Shown one piece after another: positions 1 through 9,024 of a stretch of DNA of 64,000 nucleotides. The stretch lies in contig JNEU01001176.1 in NCBI GenBank assembly GCA_000697475.1, positions 1 to 64,000 on the forward strand, in the 5' to 3' direction. Source of the DNA: Lichtheimia corymbifera B2541. Taxonomy: Eukaryota; Mucoromycota; Mucoromycetes; Mucorales; Lichtheimiaceae. A program made the translations under genes and the position numbers. The notes below the pieces were generated by a model. The model made no database searches. It was not told where the DNA came from and saw nothing but the letters and a program-made list of their open reading frames with translations. How positions within the stretch are numbered: position 1 is the first letter of the stretch; every line of letters starts with the position of its first letter.

Positions 1-408
1 TTGGCTGATGAGATTACGAGTCGTATCAAGGTCATAGACAATATTATGCAGCAACACCGGGAATTGTCTCGTCAACGCACACAGCAAAAACAACAACAAC
101 GCAAGCAGCGATATGATCAGCATGTGGTGAAGAAACGTTTTCAAGTTGGTGATCAAGTATTGATGTTGGATAAATATAAACCACACAAATTGGCAAATCG
201 ATGGATCGGACCGATGATTGTGATACGGGTGAATCAACATGGCACGTATTGGTTACAAGGACCTGGAGGCAAGCGTTTGGACGGTGCGGTGAATGCAGAT
301 ATGTTGAAGCCATGGAAATCGAAGGACAAGCTTATACCCGATGTTATTGCTCAACGTGCAGATCGACAGCTACAAGCCTACATCGAGCGTATACAACCTG
401 GACAATGA
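1..408 (+). mobile_element. Ty3/gypsy retrotransposon polyprotein, C-terminal fragment
   Basis: The frame is open from the window edge to a TGA at 406-408 and encodes about 135 residues of a pol polyprotein; the rest lies outside the window. A basic, Gln-rich segment (about residues 20-50) is followed by FQVGDQVLM, WIGPMIV and GTYWLQGPGGKR, the usual pattern of the integrase C-terminal region of Ty3/gypsy elements (a chain that binds DNA and ends after the SH3-like fold). No chromodomain is visible after it. A purine-rich stretch just downstream (about 418-432) fits a polypurine tract next to a 3' LTR. Family assignment is from motif resemblance; whether the element is intact cannot be judged here. 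Confidence 0.75.
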
Positions 409-433
409 CAACACTCGGCTGAGAGGGGGAGAA

Positions 434-606
434 TGAGACGGCCGTAGTGGGGTAGTCAGCCTTCGAGTTGCCATTTTGGGTCGGGATTTGTTGCCAGCTG
501 AAACATCATCATCATCATCCACTCGTTTAGCTGAGAGTAGCATTTAGAAGTGTCGTTGAAAACATTTTATTAAACCCCTGGTCTTTATTGTCTTTATTCT
601 TTGTCA
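434..606 (+). repeat. Possible 3' LTR of the gypsy element
   Basis: The interval starts with TG immediately after the purine-rich tract, ends with CA, and has an AT-rich TTTATTAAA stretch followed by T-rich sequence in its last third, as expected for a short LTR of about 173 bp. The 5' partner LTR is outside the window, so the borders are inferred only from the TG...CA ends and from position. A longer LTR ending elsewhere is possible. Confidence 0.35.
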
Positions 607-1305
607 TTGGAAGGATTTGTGATTAAGCAGTTGCGATTGCTTATTGAACCTGGAATTGATTTGGAAGACTTCTTGGCGATACCGTTTTTGGAATACATCG
701 ACTCTCTCGCTACAAGCACACTGCCCTACGTCTCATGTTTTAACCGCTGGGTCGGCGCATAATAAAGGACAAAATTTCCATAAATGGATGGATCCAACTC
801 GTTCAATTCAACAGATAGGCATAAGATGTTGCATATCATTCGATAGCTCAACACCTCCTGAATCCAATGGTGAAGTGCATGAATGGTTTGGGGAGATGGG
901 GCTCATGTAATTTCATGTTGAAAATGTGCAAAGAGGTGGTTGGGTGTGAGATTGAAACCCAGGCCCACCTTATCTGAGAAACTCATGTGAGCACAACAGC
1001 ATATACGTGTATGCATTGTACAGCAAATCGTCTCATACAATGATTGCATTTCATTGTTCAATAATGAGTATGCTGTATGATGATATACAAAAGGCAAATA
1101 AGAGCAGGCACATGTATGCAGCATTATAAGATTATAAAGGTGGGTTGATAAGATATTCACTGTATTATTAAATCTCGATTGCTTAGGTATAGAGTATGCA
1201 GTGGTAAATCAAAGTGGGGAGGTGATGTAGGATAGATGCCCTTTAATTTTGAAACAAATGGGAAGGGGCGCTTTACTTCACTTTGTCTTTCTTTAACTTT
1301 TGACA
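607..1305. other. Intergenic, no supported gene
   Basis: About 0.7 kb between the presumed LTR and EAF3. A frame open from 574 to 759 looks weakly protein-like and is discussed as a finding. The rest is AT-rich with no gene model. The last 100 bp before the EAF3 ATG contain pyrimidine-rich leader sequence. Confidence 0.4.
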
Positions 1306-2617
1306 ATGTCCGAAGGCGATTTGCCAGCACACGAGCATTACCTCTACAGCGTCGACGAACGAGTATTATGTTTTCACGGTCCTCTTATATATGAAGCAAA
1401 GGCAAGTGGCATGCGGGTTGATGTCAACAGCAACAACAAGTCCATTTTGACAGTGACGATCTAGATCTTGAGCCGCGAATGGTTCGACGACGATCCCGAC
1501 ATTGTAGGTGCTGGTTATTATGTTCACTACAAGGGCTGGAAAAACACGTACGTAAACCATTGATATCTCGATGTGGATATTGCTAACGGGCTACTTTTCT
1601 TTTTATAAAAGATGGGATGAATGGGTACCCGAATCACGCGTGCTACGCTTAAATGATACCAATATCGCGATGCAATCAAAGTTGAAAGATTTATACACGG
1701 TATGATATATACTATCCAACGTCAAGTATGCTGGTCTAATCCCATCCTTTTTGATAGCAAGCAGGCAAAAAGCGACCACGAGATTCCAGCACTGAAAAGG
1801 TAGAAAGGGAAATGGCGAGTGGATGATGGAGATACCAATGCAGCTTGTAGGAGGACGATTACTTGAACACGCCAGAGATAAGGATTGATATTCCCAACGG
1901 TCTAAAAGCTCAATTGGTGGATGATTGGGAAAACGTGACAAAGAACCAGCAGGTAGCTACCATTCTCGTGGATGCGATCGAGATAATGAGGGTTGCCATT
2001 GATGCATGATTTTAGCTCATTGTGTTGCCACGCACACCTACGGTATCAGAGTTACTGGAACAATACAAGGCATACAAGCTTGGAAAAAAAGGAACAAAGT
2101 ACGTAGAATCAACAAGGATGAGAGTGCATTTGATTAAGATGGATCGATCGCATTATAGCCAAGAGACACTGGACGAGGTCATCCATGGTATCAAGGAATA
2201 TTTCAACAATGCTCTTGGAACCTTGCTGCTCTACCGGTTCGAACGACATCAATATTCTGAGGCACGGAAAAAGTATAATCGAGAGATGGTGGATATATAT
2301 GGTGCGGAACACCTTTTGCGTCTCTTTGGTAAGAGCTAAACTGCATAGGGAGGGTTGACTTATGGGTGATGCTCATCAAACTATGTTTGTAGTTCAAATG
2401 CCGTCTCTATTAGCACACACTGACATGGGCGTTGAAGCCATCAAGACCCTCACTGACTATCTATCAGACATTCTGCGGTACGTTTTTAATCAATTACTAG
2501 TAATCGGGTTACTTAGTCGGCATATTTAGGTACATGCAAAGGGTTCAAAAGCAGATCTTTACAACCGAATACGAGAATCCCGCACCTGATTATGTATCAT
2601 TGACAAATGCAATTTGA
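1306..2617 (+). CDS. EAF3: Chromatin protein EAF3/MRG15 (chromo-barrel plus MRG domain)
   Basis: Model of eight exons: 1306-1401, 1465-1547, 1612-1699, 1758-1799, 1851-1952, 2016-2328, 2393-2477, 2530-2617; 298 residues, all phases close. The N-terminus carries the chromo-barrel (DERVLCFHGPLIYEAK, then YYVHYKGWKNTWDEWV), the fold that reads methylated H3K36. The C-terminal MRG domain starts at IDIPNGLKAQLVDDWENVTK and includes VSELLEQY, LYRFERHQY and AEHLLRLF. In fungi this family is shared by the NuA4 acetyltransferase and the Rpd3S deacetylase. The first intron has a GC donor (AG|GCAAGT at 1402); only this choice gives the expected YEAK-to-YYVHYKGW connection. Length and domain order are normal for the family. 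Confidence 0.93.
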
Positions 2618-3009
2618 TATAAAGCACGCGCTGTTTCCTTCTTTTCCTTTTCTGTATTTTTCTGGTCGGCTGCATCCGCAACTTTTGTAGAGTAAACGAC
2701 GAGTAAATCAAGAGCAACTAGTATCCCTCCTTTTATAGTACTTTATCCTTAATGACCCTATAGTCGGTTTTACCACATGTTTTAATACAATGCTAGCAAT
2801 ACACCTTGAATAGGATGATGATGGTGGTGATGGGACAAGATGTGCTGCTGTATTCCACTCCTTGAGTAAGGTCGTGCAAGCATCACGAAGCTCCGTTGCC
2901 CTGGTTGCGTTCTCGTGTAACCGAGCAACGAGTGCATAGTATAAAAGAAGCCTTGGTATATCCCCACCACCACACACCACAAGACTTTTTTTTTTTTTTT
3001 TTTCGTGAC

Positions 3010-4175
3010 ATGCGACCCGACGCCATTAGTACCCCTCTTCGTAGCGACTGGGATGTAGCTGGTCATCCTACATGTACATTATGGTGGCCAGCTCGCTCTC
3101 AAAAGGCCGAGACCGTCATCCTTTTTATTCCCGGCAATCCTGGTCTTATTGACTATTACACTGAATTTCTCGAAAAGGTCTATCAACAAGCATCTCCCAA
3201 TGTCGAGATCTTTGGAGGTAAATGGAAAAAGGCATGGTGGTTTGAGCATGAGCTAAATGGGCGATCGTAGTGTCTCAGCTCGGCATGTCGGCTTCCAGTC
3301 CGCCTGACAAGGAGTATACTTTTCAGGAACAAATCGACCACAAGGTGTTCTGCTTTGATATGTTACAAAAAGCGAATCCTGATGCACGTATTATTATCAT
3401 GGGCCATTCCATTGGTGCCTACCTTGCAGCTGAAGTAGTCAAGCAACGTCCCACAGCTGTTTCACGTGTCTTTGGGTTGTTTCCATGCTTGTACGATATC
3501 GGCAAGACCCCAAAAGGTATTCGAATTCAGGTACATACACACACACACACACACACACATAAACAACCAGATCATTCATCCATTTGCTAAGTGGTGAAGG
3601 AAATAGCGTTATCTGCTTAGGTTACCCCAATGGGTGCTTACAGGCCTTGGAACTGTGTTATCCTATTTACCCCCGCCACTACTGGAAGGGTTAGTCGGTG
3701 CAGTGACCAAGCACAAAGGACATATCCTCAAGGTGACCGCTTCACTGTGCAACCGATCTACCATCCGCACCGTAATAAGAATGGCTCATCAGGAGATGCG
3801 ACTTGTAAAGCAATTGGATCATCATTTCTACTCGGCACATATGGACAAGTTTGTCTTGTACTATTCACCTACCGATGGATGGGCACCCCTTGAACATTAC
3901 CGTACTCTAAAAGCAGCTTATCCCAATCACAGTAAGCTTGTCGTTGACTCAAGATGTGTGTGTACAACCACTGATCATCTTTCTCTAGAACATTTCTATC
4001 TTTGCGAAAAAGGTTTGCAACACGACTTTTCATTAAGTAAGTAGTTGTTATGGTGGTTGCGTTCGTTGTAGCTTTTTTTTTTATTAACACCACTCCTGCA
4101 GATACCAATGCAAACATTTATATGGCTCACAAGGTCATTGAATGGATGAGAGGTGGACAAGATATGAAGTTTTAG
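3010..4175 (+). CDS. Lipid droplet-associated hydrolase (LDAH-like, alpha/beta hydrolase)
   Basis: Exons 3010-3217, 3271-3530, 3571-3593, 3621-3931, 3989-4036 and 4102-4175 give 307 residues. LDAH-family features are visible in order: oxyanion-side motif FIPGNPGLIDYY, nucleophile elbow MGHSIGAYLA (Ser in GHSIG), GLFPCLYDIGKTPKG, a hydrophobic segment near GLGTVLSYLPPPLLEG, and a C-terminal HDFSL with the presumed catalytic His. The family associates with lipid droplets and is linked to neutral lipid turnover; its substrate is debated. The 23-nt exon at 3571-3593 (IHPFAKW) is needed to keep frame across a CA-repeat intron, and the next intron is only 27 nt. A shift of the splice by three bases at 3591 is equally possible. 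A poly-T run (about 2987-3003) precedes the ATG. Confidence 0.85.
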
Positions 4176-4206
4176 AAGGATCATTATTGTATAGTAATAG
4201 AATTCA

Positions 4207-4745
4207 TCATTTATATAAAAGAAAACGAGCTGGTGGTACGGCCTCTAGTCGCACATAATTGGTATGGAGTCTATTGTTGTCAGAGAGTAGTGCACGCAGC
4301 TAAAGTTGAATACAATGACCTATGTATCGTTGAGTCAGCATCAAACAAGCTGTGATGATGATGTTGAATGACAACTACCTGCTTGGCAAGATTATCCAGA
4401 GATTTCAAGTCATAGGGATCAAGAAGCAATGCTTGCATAAACTCTATTTGAGAAAGTTTATAGTCAGCTTGTGCATTCTGGATAGCCGAACAACCGACTG
4501 CATGAAATAATGTAGTCGTTGGATGATGGGGAAATGCAATTTACCAAGCTAAGTGGTGTTGGTCCATCAGTTCCATGATGTGGCGTTTGGTTTACTTGAT
4601 ATGTCCCAGGATCCAAATACTGCGGGACTGATACACGTAATCCTGGTACTTTCAGGATGCCAAGAACATGAGTAGATCACAAATGGAACAAGTTTTATCA
4701 GCTCGAACCAAGAGAAATGTCTATTATGGGCGCATAAATCCGCAT
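4207..4745 (-). CDS. Small conserved-looking protein of unknown function
   Basis: Model on the minus strand with exons 4709-4745, 4545-4648, 4379-4477 and 4207-4299, 110 residues. The three downstream exons are joined by good GT-AG sites with matching phase and read as a coherent sequence containing VPQYLDPGTY, ADYKLSQIEFMQALLLDPYDLKSL and RALLSDNNRLHTNY. The middle part looks helical and TPR-like, but no family was recognised. The first exon depends on a weak donor (GTTCGA) and is uncertain. The presumed ATG is about 50 bp from the ATG of the divergent ankyrin gene, so both would share one short promoter region. Confidence 0.45.
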
Positions 4746-4797
4746 GAGGATGTGTCCCTAAAGCGGGGTGTGGGTTTCTCTTTCTTCTTTTGTGGTC

Positions 4798-5976
4798 ATG
4801 TCCAAACGCGGTCAGCAACCAGAGAGCGATCATGACAACAACAAACGATCCAAACACGCTACTACTACGGATAAACTGACGACGTGCGCTGATGCCGAGA
4901 TTTGGAATTCCATCACGTTGGACGACTTTAGTGTGAAAGCGCTATTTCAGTATATACGTTCAGGAGGCGACGTCAACATTGCCAATGCGGATGGGTATGG
5001 ACTTTTATATTTGGCGGCACGCAATGAGAGCACTGAGGCTATGCGCATGTTGCTGTTGCAACCGGGTGTTGCTGTGGAGGCTGTGCACGGACCGAACCGC
5101 GAGTTAGCGTTACATGCATCTGCTACGGCTGGCCATGTGGATGCTGTCGAGTTGTTACTGGAACATGATTCACCTCATCATATACGCGATGCTTTGGGAC
5201 ACACGCCCTTGACCAGCTGTTTATTCTCTCAATCTATCGAATGTCTTGGCTTATTACTGGATGCGGGTGCGGATATGCATGTCAAGGATGAACAAGGGAA
5301 TACATTGTTGCATTTGGCAGCGATCAATGGATTTGCAGCTGCGGTGGATCGATTGGATAAGATACCTGTGGACGAACGGAATGCACGTGGGTTATCTCCA
5401 TTGGCAGTCGCTATCGGTCTCGGTCATGTTGAAACCATGCAACGCTTACTTGCTCGAGGCGCTGATGTGAATGGAACAACACGCTTGGGAAACACTATCT
5501 TGCATCATGCTGTAACATGGAATCGTATCGAAGCTGTCAAAGCCGTGGTGGATGCAGGTGGCAATGTCAATGTCCTCAATGCTATGGAAGAAACACCACT
5601 CATGCTGGCAGTACAACAACGCAAAATCGACATGGTGCGCTATTTAATGGATCATGGAGCCAATCCTTGCGTGGTGGATAATACCAATATGCCATTGATG
5701 TATGCTGCCAATCACGGATACACTGAAATGTGCGATTTGCTTATTACGAACGACACATCCGACTTTTTCATTCAAAGCGCAGCTGAATTGAGCGAACGTG
5801 TCAATCAAATCAACACCAATAAGCTATTACTGGCAAGGTTACAAGAAAGGAAGCAGACCAACGCCATTGAAGAAGATACTGACTTTAGTGCATTAATCAA
5901 CATGAGCGACGAAGATGAGGAACAGCAACAGCAAGAACGATCACAAAACAACAATAACCAGCAGGAGAATAGTTGA
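4798..5976 (+). CDS. Ankyrin-repeat protein
   Basis: Single-exon gene of 392 residues. After a basic N-terminal stretch (KRGQQ...KRSK, possibly a nuclear signal) it holds about eight to nine ankyrin repeats, roughly residues 45-340, recognisable from DGYGLLYLAARN, LALHASATAGHVDAVELLLEH, GNTLLHLAAINGF, ARGLSPLAVAIGLGHVETMQRLLARGADVN, GNTILHHAV and ETPLMLAVQQRKIDMVRYLMDHGANP. The tail (about 365-392) is acidic and then Gln/Asn-rich. Ankyrin repeats are protein-binding scaffolds; no catalytic domain is present, so the partner cannot be inferred. It converges with the arrestin gene, whose stop lies about 110 bp downstream. Confidence 0.85.
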   Translation: MSKRGQQPESDHDNNKRSKHATTTDKLTTCADAEIWNSITLDDFSVKALFQYIRSGGDVNIANADGYGLLYLAARNESTEAMRMLLLQPGVAVEAVHGPNRELALHASATAGHVDAVELLLEHDSPHHIRDALGHTPLTSCLFSQSIECLGLLLDAGADMHVKDEQGNTLLHLAAINGFAAAVDRLDKIPVDERNARGLSPLAVAIGLGHVETMQRLLARGADVNGTTRLGNTILHHAVTWNRIEAVKAVVDAGGNVNVLNAMEETPLMLAVQQRKIDMVRYLMDHGANPCVVDNTNMPLMYAANHGYTEMCDLLITNDTSDFFIQSAAELSERVNQINTNKLLLARLQERKQTNAIEEDTDFSALINMSDEDEEQQQQERSQNNNNQQENS

Positions 5977-6088
5977 TGAGATGATAATTATGATGATGAT
6001 GATGATACCACTACTACTAGCCTCCATGTGTACATAGATAGCAAATAAAATAAAGAGCTCGTATTTCGATCATGTACTAGTATCACTA

Positions 6089-7784
6089 CTATAATGCAAC
6101 TAGATAAGTGCCTCTATCATCAACATAGGTGGGTCGTTGGTGTTGTTGACTTCGATGCATGATACTGAGTAAATCGATATCGTCCGCGTCTTCTTCTTCA
6201 TCATCCGAGATATATTCAGTCACATCATCATCACTTGGATCGAGCTCGTAAGAGCCTCCACGATCCATACGAAATATGGATCCAAATAACGCAGCAGTCG
6301 CTCCACCCGATGGTGTTAGCAAAGGCGATCGAATTGTCTCATTGGCTTGTGTTGAAACGTTATTCACAACCGTGATTTCTGTATCAGTGGGGGAAAGTGG
6401 CGACACTGGAGCAGACGTGGTGGTGGTGTTGTTATCATCATCAACAAAGGTGGATGGCTCCCATGGTACCGGTGGAAAAACAGTGAGCATCGAGAAACTC
6501 ATGGGTGTACAATTGATAGCGATATCATTTTCCCTCCTCATGGCAGTAGTCATAGCGCTTTCATCCTCCTCCTGCTGCATACGTGTCGACGACGAAGCAC
6601 CAATGATGATAGGAAATGTGATGGATCGATTCACGTCGGTTGTGGTAACAGCTGATACAGAAACTTGATATTCTACTTGGAGCAATGCGTTGGCACCTTG
6701 CACAGTGGGTGGAGTACCAGGCGGGATGGTCAAGTTTGAGGTGACATATTGCTTAAAGCGATTTGCTTTATCGATCATAATATCATGTGTCGTGGTTTGT
6801 TGAATGCTCTCCTTGGCATAACATCGCTGACTATGGTGAAAAGTGAATCATCTTTAGAACGCATGTTGTGCAAATAAAGCTCTTCATCATTATGGTCACT
6901 TGCCTTCCTCTTCTTATGCTTGTGATTCGCAACAGTCGTACACGAAGTCCTTTGGGTATCTGAAGTTGCTCTTCGCATGATAAAGCTATATTAACACTAA
7001 TAGCATCACCTAAAGAAAAAAGGGGATTAACAAAAGGAGGTCAATGATGCCAGCAATAGTTTCTAAAGCAAACCTGGCGAATATCCAGAACGCGCCATTG
7101 TTGCTTCGAGTAAGGCAAAGTTTTGAGTACTGTTGTTGATAACGACCGTGGTGGTTTTGGTTTGAGAGCGTTGGAAGCGTGGAGTATCGATATCCATTCG
7201 AGTGGCAATGACCGGGACTTGTCTTTCAGCTTTTGGATTATTATCGATGTTGCTTTCAGATACAAGAGCGGGTCGTCGATGAATAGCCGTCAAGAGGTAT
7301 TGGACTTTGGCAAGGTCGTCATTGTTCTTTTGATGAGATAGATACACTCGTGAGATGATGATTGTAACCATGGTCTATGTTTTGTCCTTACATGCATTGT
7401 GCTGGGTATGTCAATGTCATCGGGGATTTGAAACGAAAAAGGGAATGCGTATGGTTTTGCGTCCAGCATAAAGAATCGATTCCCGGTAGACAATCGTAAA
7501 TACTTTGTCATTTGGAAAAGAGTAATACGCTCTGCTGCTGCTGCTGTTGCTTCATGCACATGAAATCCAATCTCGCCAGTGAACCGGATCTCAATATTGT
7601 GCGTCTCAATACGTTGATGAGGATGGATAATGACATGGCCTGAATATATCAACAATGAGTGCTATTGTTGTCGGAAGGGAAAATGCAGCTCGTTGTCATA
7701 CCAACCTTTCAATAAATCACCAGGGCAATATTGCCTTTGCGTATCGAACGCAATGTCAATGTACTTCATGGAGGTCTCTCGCAT
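6089..7784 (-). CDS. Arrestin-domain protein (alpha-arrestin-like)
   Basis: Five exons: 7706-7784, 7392-7639, 7074-7326, 6904-7009, 6089-6830; 475 residues with closed phases. The N-terminal arrestin fold reads YCPGDLLKGHVIIHP, IEIRFTGEIGFHVHEA, YAFPFSFQIPDDIDIPSTMH and VQYLLTAIHRRP. The C-terminal arrestin fold includes SVNIALSCEEQLQIPKGLRVRLLRI, DIMIDKANRFKQYVTSNLTIPPGTPPTVQ and LLQVEYQVSV. The last 150 residues are Ser/Thr- and acid-rich and probably disordered. Fungal alpha-arrestins link cargo transporters to Rsp5-type ubiquitin ligases; no clear PPxY motif is visible here, so that role is unproven. The intron at 6831-6903 has a GC donor (AG|GCAAGT), which restores frame between the two C-terminal segments. 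Confidence 0.75.
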
Positions 7785-9024
7785 TGTGAATGTGGTGGGA
7801 AAGAGAAGAACGGTGAGGCGGAGAAGGTAATCTCATGCGCACGAGATATTCTGGAAGAAACATGGCTGTGTACACACAATGGGCCTGTGCTACTCAACAA
7901 CAAAAAAGCTATAAAAAGTATCAAATGGTTGTTTGAAATAGCAATTGACGACGGGATGCATCCTCTTTTCATGCATTTTGCTCCTGCTTATAACTTTGAG
8001 TATGGTAAATATGGGATATCGTTGTCCTTTTTGAAACGGCAATGCTTTGTAAAATGCCTTTTACTCGCTTACGTTGCTGCTGTGTTACGACTCTAAAATC
8101 TAACATTCGCAACAATAATCCCGCAATGTCTATGCTCGTCATAATGATGTCTAAGAAATTGTAAGCAAAGCCTTCCCCTTGGTGGTGGGATGTTGTATCA
8201 TGCAGTTCATGCTCTTTCATCCTCATAATTATGTCCTCGTGAACAATCATCATTATATAATAAGATGACATGCATTGCCTCAGCCACGTGGTGAAGAATG
8301 TGATACGAGAGAGGGCTGAGGCTTTCAAGAACTTGTAAATGCTGTATGATGTGGTTTATTCTTGGCGACTCATTGTCGCATTAATGAGCTCTTTGTCTGA
8401 GTAATTCTGATGTTGATCATTGATGTCAATGACAAAGAAAGCCGAGAATAGACGGTTCCTTTCTTATCCTATCTCGTGATTGCTAGCATTCTAAAACCTT
8501 CTTTTACCCTATCTGTACCCGTACTATCTATTAGATACCCTATTCGTTCTTCATTATTTAGACTTAATTAAGAGAGCTGCTGATCAAGACTTGCATATTG
8601 CCCTTTGATGCATGAAAAAGAATTGCTGGAAATACATGAAACGTGACACCTTTTTATTGTACTGGCGGATCTCATGCCAAAGTTGATTGGAAGCTACAAT
8701 GTTGATGTGGTGTGTGCGCGGGATATTCTATGTCACGTGCCTTTTTGTTGTGGTCAGCTATATGTAATAGCCAGGTCTTCTGCATGATTCTAAGGATATT
8801 CTTTGCTACAAGAGCACCATTAACGTCTTGCGATTAACATTTTATCCATCGACATGATCACTTTGGATGAGCAGTGTAAAAAGAATATTACCGTCATTAT
8901 GAGCTTGTATCGGTGCATGGCTAGTTTCCGAATCTGGCAATGTTGGAAAAGCGATTGAGGAAGTGGAGGTAGCTGGCCAATCACCTATCTTGGTCGTTTC
9001 TACTCTATTTCCTCCCTCTTCGCA
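7785..9024. other. Intergenic between divergent arrestin and PAN1 genes
   Basis: About 1.24 kb separating two divergently transcribed genes, so it must contain both promoters. Reading frames here are short and without recognisable motifs. AT-rich stretches and CT-rich sequence just before 9025 are compatible with promoter and leader sequence. Confidence 0.45.

Noticed and set aside
6276..6668. 130-codon + frame opposite the arrestin gene
   Set aside because: Antisense to a well-formed exon with low-complexity Ser/Thr content; no independent evidence.
7630..8328. Frames on both strands upstream of the arrestin gene
   Set aside because: Overlap the first arrestin exon in other phases or lie in the promoter region; no motifs.
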